In this document: positions 15,974 to 24,253 of the stretch, piece after piece | Layout: every line of letters begins with the position of its first letter | How positions within the stretch are numbered: position 1 is the first letter of the stretch | Origin: Serratia plymuthica NBRC 102599 | GTDB taxonomy: Bacteria > Pseudomonadota > Gammaproteobacteria > Enterobacterales > Enterobacteriaceae | NCBI RefSeq assembly: GCF_001590925.1 | Contig: NZ_BCTU01000016.1 | Span: forward strand, 62,001 to 126,000 | DNA: 64,000 nt | Reading direction: 5' to 3' | Program-made: the position numbers and the translations under genes | The notes under the pieces: model-generated | Databases searched by the model: none | The model's input: the letters and a program-made list of their open reading frames with translations, nothing else | What the model was told of the DNA's origin: nothing

Positions 15974-16522
15974 ATGTCCAATCGTAAACATCTAATGCCT
16001 TCCGAAGTTGAAAGGTTGCTTGAGGTTACGCTGCAGGGGAAGAATCCAGAACGTGATTACTGCCTGATATATATGTGTTTTATACATGGTTGTCGCGCCA
16101 GTGAAATTGGCGGCTGGCGACTCTCGGATATCGATCTGGAGGGCGGTAATATCTATGTCCATCGGTTGAAGAATGGTTTTTCCACCGTGCACCCATTATA
16201 CCTGCGTGAAAGGCAATGCCTGCGGCGCTGGCTGGAAAAACGCAAAGAGCACCGTGGGGCCGATGGAGAATGGTTATTCCTTTCCAACCGGGGAGGACGC
16301 CTGTCACGTCAACGAATTTATTCTCTGATTCGGCATTACAGCAGAGCGGCTAAATTGGAAGTAAACGCTCACCCTCATATGCTGCGTCACGGCTGTGGAT
16401 TTGCGTTGGCCGATCGTGGGATCGATACCCGGTTAATTCAGGACTACCTGGGGCATAAGAATATCCAGAATACAGTCATTTATACCGCCAGCAACGCGCA
16501 AAGATTCAAGGAAATTTGGTAA
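15974..16522 (+). CDS. FimB/FimE-type tyrosine recombinase (upstream copy)
   Basis: 182 residues, strongly similar in pattern to E. coli FimB/FimE (about 200). Tyrosine-recombinase residues are in place: R41 (GCRASEI), the H135-M-L-R138-H box, H161 (LGHKNIQ) and nucleophile Y170 (VIYTAS). It starts at ATG 15974 after AGAGG and ends 30 bases before the left inverted repeat of the switch at 16552, the same arrangement as fimE and fimS. It should invert that element. In the present orientation the switch promoter fires into the 3' end of this gene, giving antisense RNA. Its C-terminus is shorter than FimB, ending right after the catalytic Tyr helix. Confidence 0.92.
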   Translation: MSNRKHLMPSEVERLLEVTLQGKNPERDYCLIYMCFIHGCRASEIGGWRLSDIDLEGGNIYVHRLKNGFSTVHPLYLRERQCLRRWLEKRKEHRGADGEWLFLSNRGGRLSRQRIYSLIRHYSRAAKLEVNAHPHMLRHGCGFALADRGIDTRLIQDYLGHKNIQNTVIYTASNAQRFKEIW

Positions 16523-16551
16523 GCAGGATTTAAGTTAATATATTTAAGGAG

Positions 16552-16861
16552 TCACTTTGAACTAAACTGAAACATACTGTAAGGACGTGTAAAACCAATG
16601 TCAACACTCGCATCAGCACTTTCCTAAATATTCAATTTTTTTATTTAAAAACAAAAGGATGAGCGGCATTCATTTAAGTTATCGCCAGCCATGATCTAAG
16701 TATAATCCTGCTTAATTTCCAACCTCACTAAGTAATCCATTCAAGGTTCTGATTTTTTCAACCATTTACCCTTACATGGCCCTCTAATTGTTTCATAAAA
16801 AACTAAAATAAATTAAATAATCAGCATAAAAAACCAAAGGAGTCACTTTAGTTCAAAATGA
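16552..16861. repeat. fimS-like invertible promoter element with 19-bp imperfect inverted repeats
   Basis: Left repeat 16552-16570 and right repeat 16843-16861 are inverted copies. The central 11 bases (TTTGAACTAAA and its complement TTTAGTTCAAA) are perfect, and 17 of 19 match overall. Centre-to-centre distance is 291 bp, against about 300 for E. coli fimS. Each site is itself a dyad (TCAnTTT-5-AAAnTGA), as expected for a tyrosine recombinase crossover site. The element lies between the recombinase and the major pilin gene. It carries a TTGACA-17-TACAGT promoter next to the left repeat that points left, so pilin is not transcribed from it in this orientation (phase OFF). Confidence 0.82.
16576..16604 (-). 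promoter_or_regulatory. sigma-70 promoter inside the invertible element, facing away from fimA
   Basis: On the minus strand a perfect -35 TTGACA (16599-16604) is separated by exactly 17 bases from -10 TACAGT (16576-16581). Transcription would start near 16569, inside the left repeat, and run into the recombinase gene. After inversion the same promoter would read across the right repeat into the pilin leader. This mirrors the E. coli fimA promoter. Confidence 0.75.
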
Positions 16862-17004
16862 ACCGTTTGGATGAATAGGCTCGCGGCAATGAATCACCCC
16901 TGTCGGAGAATACATCTCGGTTTGTGAACTAAATAAAAGGAGTGACATAAGGTTATGTCGGAAATAAACCAATGCATTTTTTGCATTATTAAAAGGAAAT
17001 TAGG
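16862..17004 (+). promoter_or_regulatory. pilin leader region with hairpin and partial recombinase-site copy
   Basis: About 143 bases between the switch and the pilin ATG would form the 5' leader in the ON phase. TGAACTAAA at 16925-16933 repeats the core of the inverted repeats, and AAAGGAGTGAC at 16936-16946 resembles the AAGGAGTCAC flank of both sites. A perfect hairpin (GACATAA 16944-16950, TTATGTC 16953-16959) follows. These may be recombinase or regulator binding sites. An AAGGA lies before the pilin start. Confidence 0.45.
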
Positions 17005-17520
17005 ATGAAAAAGAATCTGCTGGCTTTAGCCGTTGTTAGCGCGTCCGTATTTGCCACTTCGGCATTCGCTGCCGATGGCGTAGTCAACTTCAAGGGCTCG
17101 ATTACCGATCAGTCCTGTACCGTAGATACCACATCTAAAAACAAGGAAGTTGTCTTGGGTAAGGTTTCCAAAGACGCATTCACCTTGGGCAAGACCGCAG
17201 GGGCCAAACAGTTCAGCCTGGTACTGAAAGATTGCCCGAAAACAGTTTCTGGCGCCACGGTGCGTTTTGACGGTACCAAAGTCGTGGGCCAGGCCGGTTT
17301 ACTGGAGCTGACGGCGGCTACTGATGCGGCGACCGGTGTGGGGGTACAACTGCTGGATGATCAGAACAACGTGATTAATCTGGGCGTAGATTCACGCATT
17401 TACACTCTGGTTTCCACTGGGGATAACACGCTGGACTTTATGGCCCGTTATTACGCCTATGCAGCTGTTGGTACTGGTAGCGCCAACGCGACGGCAAACT
17501 TTACCGTCGTCTACCAATAA
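17005..17520 (+). CDS. major fimbrial pilin (type 1 FimA-like)
   Basis: 171 residues. A Sec signal peptide ends at AFA-AD (cleavage after residue 22). The mature pilin has the chaperone-usher disulfide C38-C77 and a C-terminal beta-zipper motif of alternating hydrophobics ending in Tyr-Gln (ANFTVVYQ). An N-terminal donor strand (DGVVNFKGSITDQSCTV) is present. This would be the rod subunit. An AAGGAAATTAGG ribosome site precedes the ATG. First gene after the phase switch. Confidence 0.93.
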   Translation: MKKNLLALAVVSASVFATSAFAADGVVNFKGSITDQSCTVDTTSKNKEVVLGKVSKDAFTLGKTAGAKQFSLVLKDCPKTVSGATVRFDGTKVVGQAGLLELTAATDAATGVGVQLLDDQNNVINLGVDSRIYTLVSTGDNTLDFMARYYAYAAVGTGSANATANFTVVYQ

Positions 17521-17609
17521 GGGTTTAGCTGACTTTCGGCAGTTAGTTAAATGGGCCAGGGGAAACTATCCCTGGCTCTTTAATCATGGATGACCAGGAC
17601 GGAAAGAGA

Positions 17610-18287
17610 ATGAAAGCAGGATATTTCACGTTGGTTGCAGCGTTGCTGATGATGTTTTGGGTGCCGGCCCAGGCTGGGGTGGTGGTGGGCGGGACCCGTC
17701 TGATTTATGACGGCGCCAAAAAAGAGTCTGCATTGAATATCAGCAATCCGGACGCCGAGCCTTACCTGATCCAATCGTGGGTTGACGCGCAAGAGGGCGA
17801 CAGTGCCAAAGCGCCTTTTATCATTACGCCACCACTTTTCCGGCTGGATGGCGGGCAAAATAACCTTTTGCGGGTAGTGCGCGCGGGCGGCAATCTGCCG
17901 TCAGACAGAGAGTCGCTGTATTGGCTGAACGTAAAAGCCATTCCGTCGGTAGAGAAGAAAGACAACACGTTGCAAATTGCGATCAAGACTCGCATCAAGC
18001 TGATTTATCGCCCGCAAGGCCTGTCCGGCAATCTGGAAGAGGCGGTCGGCAAGCTGACGTGGCAGCGCAGCGGCAACGCTTTACGGGTGACCAACCCGTC
18101 TCCTTATTACCTCACCTTTTTCAATTTAAAGCTCAACGGCAGCGCTGTTGCCGGCAGCACTATGGTTGCGCCGCAGGCCACCGCCAGTTTCCCGCTGTCT
18201 GCGGGGGGGAGTGCAGGTGGAAACCTCAGTTGGCAAATAATCAATGACTACGGGGGTACCGGAAAGACGTTCGCCAGTACGTTATAA
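17610..18287 (+). CDS. periplasmic fimbrial chaperone (FimC/PapD family)
   Basis: 225 residues from ATG 17610 (GGAAAGAG just upstream), preferred over 17586 because it begins the signal peptide (KAGYFTLVAALLMMFWVPAQA, cleaved after AQA). The mature protein shows the PapD-like two-domain immunoglobulin fold with the conserved GTRLIYDG strand (Arg for pilin carboxylate binding), NLLRVVR, YWLNVKAIP and the KTRIKLIYRP strand carrying the conserved Lys. It caps pilin subunits by donor-strand complementation and delivers them to the usher encoded next. Confidence 0.94.
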   Translation: MKAGYFTLVAALLMMFWVPAQAGVVVGGTRLIYDGAKKESALNISNPDAEPYLIQSWVDAQEGDSAKAPFIITPPLFRLDGGQNNLLRVVRAGGNLPSDRESLYWLNVKAIPSVEKKDNTLQIAIKTRIKLIYRPQGLSGNLEEAVGKLTWQRSGNALRVTNPSPYYLTFFNLKLNGSAVAGSTMVAPQATASFPLSAGGSAGGNLSWQIINDYGGTGKTFASTL

Positions 18288-18392
18288 CGGATTATTTTAC
18301 AACGCTTTTATCCCCAGACAGAAAATGGGGGAAGGATACGGCTTGCCTGATTTTAGCGGCGGCCGGAAGGATCGGGACAGGGAGTTAAAACG

Positions 18393-20942
18393 ATGAATAA
18401 CCCGAATTGTATTGGTTTGCGAAGATCCAAATCGATCTTGGCATGTCTGTTTTCCTGCCAGGCGATACTGCTGAATTCACCGAGCGTGGCGCAAGCGCGT
18501 GATTACTTTAACCCTGCGTTGCTGGAAATAGATAACCCGGCGCTGCGCGGAGCGGATCTTTCAGTTTTCGAGGAAAATAGCACCCAGGCACCGGGAAGTT
18601 ACCGGGTCGATCTTTATCTTAATGGCCAGCAGGTGGATTCCCTGGATGTCGAGTTCAGGCTCCAACAGGATGCGGCAGGGAAAAAAACGCTGCAGCCCTG
18701 CCTTAGCGCTGAAAAACTGACCGAGTTAGGTGTCAGGTTGAATTCACTTCCCGCGATCGCCGGCTCGGATGATTGCATCAACCTGGAGCAGGCCATTCCA
18801 CAGGCAAAGGCCACTTTTTTGTTCAACCAGTTGCGGCTGAATTTGAGCATTCCCCAGGCTGCTTTGAATTTGAACGCGCGAGATTACGTATCCCCTGACA
18901 AGTGGGATGCCGGCGTACCGGCTCTGTTGGTCAACTATAGCTTCTCGGGTGCCAACAGCCAGGTGAGTGAAAGCAAAGGGCAGGGCAATGACAACTATTA
19001 TCTCAACCTGCGCTCAGGAATTAACTGGGGTGCCTGGCGGCTGCGCAACTATTCGGTGTGGAACCAGCATAACGGTGGCGCTTCTTCATGGCGTTCGATC
19101 AATACCTATTTGCAGCGCGATATCATTGCCTTGCAAAGCCGTTTGACCTTGGGTGATAGCACCACTTCTAGTGATGTTTTCGACAGCGTGCAGTTTCGTG
19201 GCGGTCAGTTGGCCTCGGAAGATGAAATTCTGCCGGATAGCATGAAAGGTTATTCACCGATAGTACGTGGGATTGCGCGCAGCAATGCCCAGATTGTGAT
19301 TCGACAGAATGGTTATGTGATCTACCAAAGCTATGTGGCGCCCGGTGCGTTCGAGATTACCGATCTTTACCCCACTGGCGGTAGTGGCGATCTGAATGTG
19401 AGCGTGCGGGAAGCCAATGGCCAGGAGCAAAACTTTGTGGTGCCTTATGCCGTAGTGCCGGTACTGCAGCGTGAGGGGCGGTTCAAATACAGCCTCACCA
19501 GTGGGACATATCGTTCTTACGGCAGTGAGGTCGATGAACGGCCTTTCAGTCAGGCTACCGGCATTTATGGGCTGCCTTGGGGGGCGACTTTATACGGCGG
19601 CATACAGGCCGCGAGCAAGTATCAAGCCTTGGCTTTGGGTTGGGGGCAAAACCTGGGAACTGTCGGGGCCTTGTCCGCCGACGTTACCCAAGCCTGGACC
19701 AAACAAGAAACCCAGCCCAAGGACCAGGGGCAATCATGGCGTTTACGCTACGGTAAAAACGTTATCGAAACCGGCACCAACTTCAGCCTGGCCAGTTATC
19801 GCTATTCCACTCGCGGCTTCTATACCCTGCAAGAGGCGTTGGAAAGTTATGGCGGTAACAGTGCCAAATATAACGACCACAAGAAAAGCCGCGCCGAATT
19901 GATATTGAGCCAGAACCTGTGGGAAGGGGGCGGAACGCTGTCACTCAGCCTGTTCAACGAGGATTACTGGAATGATAGCCGCCGTTCGCAATCGGCCAGC
20001 GTCGGCTACAACAACAACTGGCAAAGCGTTAGCTACGGTTTCAATTACACCTTCAGCCAGAACGGTTTTGACAGTAACGGCCAGCGTACCAACGTGCGCG
20101 ATCACATCCTGGCCTTTAACGTCAGCGTCCCGTTGAATAAATGGCTGCCGGGCAGTTACGCCACCTACAACATGAACAGCAGCCGCAATGGCCCCACCAG
20201 CCATAACCTTGGGTTGAGTGGCAGCGCACTGGAAGGCAATAACCTGAACTACAGCCTCAGCCAGGGATATACCGGAAAAGGGGGAGGCGCCAATGGCAGC
20301 ATTCAAGCCGACTATAAAGGCTCCTTGGCTGAGCTGAACCTGGGCTATGGCTACGATCGCCATCGTCAGCAGGTGAACTACGGGATCCAGGGCGGTGTTT
20401 TGGTGCATCAAAACGGCATCACGCTGTCGCAGCCATTGGGCGACACGGTAGCCCTGGTACAGGCTCCGGGTGCCGCGGGTGTCAACGTGCTGAATCAGAC
20501 CGGTGTGAATACCGATTGGCGCGGTTATGCGGTAGTGCCCTATCTGACACCGTACCGCCGCAATATCGTTGGATTGGACGGTGATTCTTTTGCCGACGAT
20601 GTGGATATGACCCTCAGCAGTCAAACGGTGATCCCGACTCGCGGTGCCGTAGTGCGCGCCAGTTTTAGTCCCAATGTCGGTTTGCGCGTACTGATGACGT
20701 TGTTAACCAGGGCCGGAAGCCCGGTCCCGTTCGGCGCGACCGTCAGCGCTCTTAATGATCCGAAGGGCAATGCCAGTATTGTCGGTGACGGCGGACAAGT
20801 TTACCTGGCTGGGTTGGCTGAAAGCGGTCGGCTGCAGGTCAAGTGGGGAAATGGCGCTGCGCAACAGTGTCAGGTCAGCTATCAATTGGCTAACCAGCCT
20901 GAAAGCGGTGGGATTCGCTTGGTCAAGGGTCTGTGTTTATAA
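18393..20942 (+). CDS. outer-membrane fimbrial usher (FimD family)
   Basis: 849 residues, normal usher size. A signal peptide (to about residue 35, SVAQA) precedes the N-terminal chaperone-binding domain (ARDYFNPALLEIDNPALRGADLSVFE). A 24-strand barrel with inserted plug (YSPIVRGIARSNAQIVIRQNGYVIYQ and the FEITDLYPTGGSGDLNVSV plug region) follows, then C-terminal domains. A terminal Cys pair (AQQCQVSYQL and KGLCL) is typical. The usher assembles and secretes the fimbria. The next gene begins 10 bases after its stop. Confidence 0.95.
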   Translation: MNNPNCIGLRRSKSILACLFSCQAILLNSPSVAQARDYFNPALLEIDNPALRGADLSVFEENSTQAPGSYRVDLYLNGQQVDSLDVEFRLQQDAAGKKTLQPCLSAEKLTELGVRLNSLPAIAGSDDCINLEQAIPQAKATFLFNQLRLNLSIPQAALNLNARDYVSPDKWDAGVPALLVNYSFSGANSQVSESKGQGNDNYYLNLRSGINWGAWRLRNYSVWNQHNGGASSWRSINTYLQRDIIALQSRLTLGDSTTSSDVFDSVQFRGGQLASEDEILPDSMKGYSPIVRGIARSNAQIVIRQNGYVIYQSYVAPGAFEITDLYPTGGSGDLNVSVREANGQEQNFVVPYAVVPVLQREGRFKYSLTSGTYRSYGSEVDERPFSQATGIYGLPWGATLYGGIQAASKYQALALGWGQNLGTVGALSADVTQAWTKQETQPKDQGQSWRLRYGKNVIETGTNFSLASYRYSTRGFYTLQEALESYGGNSAKYNDHKKSRAELILSQNLWEGGGTLSLSLFNEDYWNDSRRSQSASVGYNNNWQSVSYGFNYTFSQNGFDSNGQRTNVRDHILAFNVSVPLNKWLPGSYATYNMNSSRNGPTSHNLGLSGSALEGNNLNYSLSQGYTGKGGGANGSIQADYKGSLAELNLGYGYDRHRQQVNYGIQGGVLVHQNGITLSQPLGDTVALVQAPGAAGVNVLNQTGVNTDWRGYAVVPYLTPYRRNIVGLDGDSFADDVDMTLSSQTVIPTRGAVVRASFSPNVGLRVLMTLLTRAGSPVPFGATVSALNDPKGNASIVGDGGQVYLAGLAESGRLQVKWGNGAAQQCQVSYQLANQPESGGIRLVKGLCL

Positions 20943-20952
20943 GGTGCGTGTG

Positions 20953-22005
20953 ATGACAACAGTAAAATCAACTCAACGAATAACGCTTGTATATAGTGTT
21001 CTATTTGCCTCTATGCTCAGCGCTCAGCCGGCTCTGGCCGCTTTGGGGCAATGTAAACCGTCGGGGGGGCCTCATCCTTTTTCGTTTACGTTTACACCTA
21101 CGCTGACTAATCCGGCGCAGAACGTTGCCGGCCTGGTGATTGAAAACGCCGCGGGCAATAACTGGAACCTGAGCGGGACTTATGATGTGCAGTGCGAATG
21201 TAAAAGCCGTACTGCTTCCTATATCACCGCCAAGTCCAGCCTGCCAACGCAGACTCATAGCGACGGACGTTTATCTTATTACGCGTTGAACGAGTATCTG
21301 GCTGTTGCCAGCGAAGTCTATGTAGCCGGTTTTAGGAATGAGTACATTCCTACCCCCTTCAGCAATGTATCAAATTTAAAAAACGAAATGGGCCAGGATG
21401 AGAGTTGCGCCAGTGCGCACTATTCCAGCGGTGCCAGAGGGCGAATTCATTTGTACTTTCGGCGTCCGTTTGTCGGTCAGACCATCATTCCCAGCACCCA
21501 ACTGGTTGAAACCTATGTTTCGGTATCCAATGGGGTGAGCAGCGTGATTCCGGTATCTACCGTATCAATGAGCGGGGTGGTGACGGTACCGCAAAACTGC
21601 GAGATTAGCCCACAGACGGTAGTGGTGGATTTTGGCGATATCCTGTCTACCAGCTTTCGGACTAAAGGGATGATGCCGCCGGGTTTTACCCCGCACCAGA
21701 AAGAGTTGACCCTGGCCTGCCGCAATATTTCCTCTGGAGTCAAAGTCAGCCTGTCATTCAGAGGAGAGGTTGATAGCAATATGCCCGCAGCGCTGAGAAC
21801 CAGCAACAGTAACATTGGGGTGATGATCGAGGACCGATTTGGCGGCCCCATTTCGCCACAGAGCGGTCGTTTGCCGGTTGATTTTCTCTATCCCAGCCAG
21901 AGTGGTAGCACCAGGTTCAGCGTGTATCCGATAAACACCACCGGGCAGGTGCCTGCGGCTGGTGTATTCACCGCCACTGCGACCATCCAGGCAGAAATGG
22001 AATAA
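20953..22005 (+). CDS. two-domain fimbrial tip adhesin
   Basis: 350 residues from ATG 20953 (AAGGTG upstream), the frame's first Met after the usher. A signal peptide ends near ALA (residue 28). The N-terminal part (about 29-200) has several Cys residues (GQCKPSG, QCECKS, ESCASAHYSS) and no strong match to FimH. The C-terminal half looks like a pilin domain (VTVPQNCEISPQTVVVDFGDIL ... LACRN ... and a final alternating hydrophobic strand FTATATIQAEM). This is the build of a tip adhesin with a receptor-binding domain and a pilin domain. Ligand unknown. Confidence 0.85.
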   Translation: MTTVKSTQRITLVYSVLFASMLSAQPALAALGQCKPSGGPHPFSFTFTPTLTNPAQNVAGLVIENAAGNNWNLSGTYDVQCECKSRTASYITAKSSLPTQTHSDGRLSYYALNEYLAVASEVYVAGFRNEYIPTPFSNVSNLKNEMGQDESCASAHYSSGARGRIHLYFRRPFVGQTIIPSTQLVETYVSVSNGVSSVIPVSTVSMSGVVTVPQNCEISPQTVVVDFGDILSTSFRTKGMMPPGFTPHQKELTLACRNISSGVKVSLSFRGEVDSNMPAALRTSNSNIGVMIEDRFGGPISPQSGRLPVDFLYPSQSGSTRFSVYPINTTGQVPAAGVFTATATIQAEME

Positions 22006-22058
22006 CTGGAATTTTATGGGTAGCGGGTCATTTGATTCTTAAAGAAAAGGAAATTGCT

Positions 22059-22586
22059 ATGTTTAATGGCTTTAGCGGAATAAGCCGGATAATGATTCTT
22101 GTCGGTATTTTCCAGGGGGGAATTCCGGCGGTAGCGGTGGCGGCGAAACTCCAAATAACCGGTAATATTAAGGCGGCTCCCTGCGTTGTAGATGGGGCAA
22201 ACAGTAATATCCAGGTTAACCTCGGTGACACTATTTCCGCCGCCACTTTGGCTAGCTCCGGCTCTGCCAGCGAATGGATAGAGTTTCCCATAACGCTGAA
22301 AAATTGTCCGGCCACCACAACTTCGGCGACTGCGACCTTTACCGGCTCGGCGGCAGAGGAGAGCGGTACTTTATATAAGAACAACGGGACCTCGAGCCGA
22401 GTGCAGATTGAGTTGCAAAATCAGAGAGGTGTAAATCTGGGCAATAATAAGAGCATGGTTCAATTGGTCAATCAATTCACGCATGAGGCCAAATTTGATC
22501 TCCGTGCCCGAGCATACAGCACTTATGGCGGTGCAACGCCCGGCAGCATAGACGGTGTACTGCAAATTTCTTTTATTTATGAATAG
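22059..22586 (+). CDS. minor fimbrial subunit
   Basis: 175 residues from ATG 22059, preceded by AAAAGGAAATTG. The N-terminus is hydrophobic (IMILVGIFQGGIPAVAVA) and serves as a signal peptide. Pilin-type Cys pair (APCVVDG and LKNCPAT) and terminal beta-zipper (VLQISFIYE) are present. It is likely an adaptor or alternative pilin at the end of the fim-like operon. Confidence 0.87.
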   Translation: MFNGFSGISRIMILVGIFQGGIPAVAVAAKLQITGNIKAAPCVVDGANSNIQVNLGDTISAATLASSGSASEWIEFPITLKNCPATTTSATATFTGSAAEESGTLYKNNGTSSRVQIELQNQRGVNLGNNKSMVQLVNQFTHEAKFDLRARAYSTYGGATPGSIDGVLQISFIYE

Positions 22587-22724
22587 ATATTTATCCGGCG
22601 AACTTACGGCATCGGATTTCTGAGCAAACGGCCATTTACGCTGAAGTTTTATCGCGACCCAAAACGCTAAATTTGGTGACACTGACCGGACAAGTAACCG
22701 TAATAACAAATCGGAGGCGGTGAT

Positions 22725-23429
22725 ATGAATACCTATTATCAACCCAGTATTTCGCTAGCTTCAAATGATGCATACGATAAAAAGAATGGTCATGCAGTCA
22801 TTATGGAACCTTGCCCGGTCACCGCGCTTGGAATACGTAATAAATTAATTGAATCATGTGGTTATCGCCAAGATAGGATCCTGCACGTCAGGTGTCTTGC
22901 CGATCTGCCGTCCGTATTGCTCAAACACAGGCCCCGTTTATTAATTATGGAGCTGTGTGGCAAGTCAGAGTCGGTGCTGGATGGCTTACGCCTGATTGCT
23001 GAGGTACAAGCGGCCTCTCCCCAAACCGCATTGCTGGTTTGCACGGCGTTGGATGAGTCCAGAATATTGAGGCAGTTAATTGCCTCCGGTATTCACGGAT
23101 TGATGCTAAAACAAGAGCCCGCTATCGCCCTGACGCACTGTGTACAGCAGGTATTGGCAGGAAAATGCAGCTTTAGCCACCGGATCCGCCAGCGTCAGTT
23201 GCATGAAGCCACTCCAGGGCGCCCTCTGACCATCCGTGAACTGGATGTCTTGGCAGAGTTGTTCTCCGGTAAGAGCGTGTCCAGCGTGGCCTTGACGATG
23301 CGTCGGGATATCCGCACCGTCAGTACACATAAACGCAATGCCATGCTGAAGCTGGGTTTTCACAATGATGGTGAGTTATATCTTCAGGGAAAATGGATGG
23401 CCATGAATGGCCCGTCCTTTGTCCGTTAA
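22725..23429 (+). CDS. RcsB-like response regulator with atypical receiver (first copy)
   Basis: 234 residues: a receiver-like domain (about 22-150) and a LuxR-type helix-turn-helix (about 166-222, LTIRELDVLAELFSGKSVSS ... TVSTHKRNAMLKLG). The order of motifs follows RcsB (LGIRNKL, GIHGLMLKQ with its Lys). The phospho-acceptor Asp is Glu (LIMEL, E76), and the acidic pocket ADD is replaced by IMEPC, so phosphorylation control is unlikely. Atypical RcsB partners (BglJ, MatA, RcsA type) act as heterodimers with RcsB, a plausible model here. Start ATG 22725 follows CGGAGG. It probably regulates the fimbrial genes upstream. Confidence 0.82.
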   Translation: MNTYYQPSISLASNDAYDKKNGHAVIMEPCPVTALGIRNKLIESCGYRQDRILHVRCLADLPSVLLKHRPRLLIMELCGKSESVLDGLRLIAEVQAASPQTALLVCTALDESRILRQLIASGIHGLMLKQEPAIALTHCVQQVLAGKCSFSHRIRQRQLHEATPGRPLTIRELDVLAELFSGKSVSSVALTMRRDIRTVSTHKRNAMLKLGFHNDGELYLQGKWMAMNGPSFVR

Positions 23430-23481
23430 CGGCGCCGGATAGCGCATTAACGCGGCAGGAGAGATAAGACAGGAGCAGAAT

Positions 23482-24150
23482 ATGTATTCTTCGCGTCATC
23501 AACCTCTACACATCGCATTAATGGATCGTTGTCCCTTAATGCTTGATGGGCTGGCCAGTTTTATTGGTTCTCTCTCGAGATCGGGAAAGATTGTGGTGCA
23601 GGAAACCAGTATGAGGGACGCCGCAGATAGTGTGGTCTATCAGCAGGCTAACGTCCTGATTGCGGAGTTAGCCGGTGTGGATGAGACTACCGTACAGGGG
23701 CGGGAGATTCTGCTTAATCTGTGCATGCAATTGCCGGCACTCAGAGTGGTGGTTTACACCCGTAGCCAAAGTGCCGAAGAGTTGGGCCCGTTATTGAGTC
23801 AGCCTAATATCAGCATCGTCGCTCGAGATGACGCATTGCCACTGGTGGCTGAATTCTTCAACCGGGTTCTGAACGGTGAGCGGGTACTGAGTCCGCAGAT
23901 TGGTGCCTGTTTGGCTCGTTCTGCCTGCCGTGAGACTTCCGTCATGCACGAGCTGACTCGTTGCGAAAGTGATGTTATGGCTTCTTTGTTTAACGGTATG
24001 AGCCTGCGGCAAATAGCCGATCTGCAGTGTCGCAGCATCAAAACGATCAGTGCGCATAAATGCAGTGCGATGCGTAAACTTCAAGTGACAAACGATAGCG
24101 AATTGTTTTCTCTGCACACCAGGATTACCCGGAAATTTTCCGGGGAGTAG
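23482..24150 (+). CDS. RcsB-like response regulator with atypical receiver (second copy)
   Basis: 222 residues, a diverged paralogue of the previous gene with the same layout. The receiver-like part begins LHIALMDRCPLMLDGL. The acceptor position is again Glu (VLIAEL, E62). The C-terminal HTH (LTRCESDVMASLFNGMSLRQIADLQ ... TISAHKCSAMRKL) is intact, and the conserved receiver Lys is not evident (IVARDDALP). Two tandem atypical regulators downstream of one fimbrial operon could heterodimerise with each other or with RcsB. Separated from the first by 52 bases, probably co-transcribed. Confidence 0.82.
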   Translation: MYSSRHQPLHIALMDRCPLMLDGLASFIGSLSRSGKIVVQETSMRDAADSVVYQQANVLIAELAGVDETTVQGREILLNLCMQLPALRVVVYTRSQSAEELGPLLSQPNISIVARDDALPLVAEFFNRVLNGERVLSPQIGACLARSACRETSVMHELTRCESDVMASLFNGMSLRQIADLQCRSIKTISAHKCSAMRKLQVTNDSELFSLHTRITRKFSGE

Positions 24151-24197
24151 CTAAAGCACTCTCGGTGTCGGGAATAACCCACGAAACAGGGTACGCC

Positions 24198-24220
24198 TGA
24201 AGACGCTTAATGCGTCTTCA
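24198..24220. terminator. hairpin between convergent regulator and recombinase genes
   Basis: Perfect 9-bp stem (TGAAGACGC 24198-24206, GCGTCTTCA 24212-24220) with a 5-base loop, in the gap between two convergent genes. It probably serves as a terminator from both sides; no strong U-tract is visible. Confidence 0.55.
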
Positions 24221-24253
24221 GAAATAGTGAGCCCCTGGACGACTATACTGGCG

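Noticed and set aside
16701-16706. TATAAT inside the invertible element as a rightward pilin promoter
   Set aside because: It lacks a -35 at proper distance, whereas the leftward TTGACA-17-TACAGT is far stronger and sits at the expected place next to the repeat.
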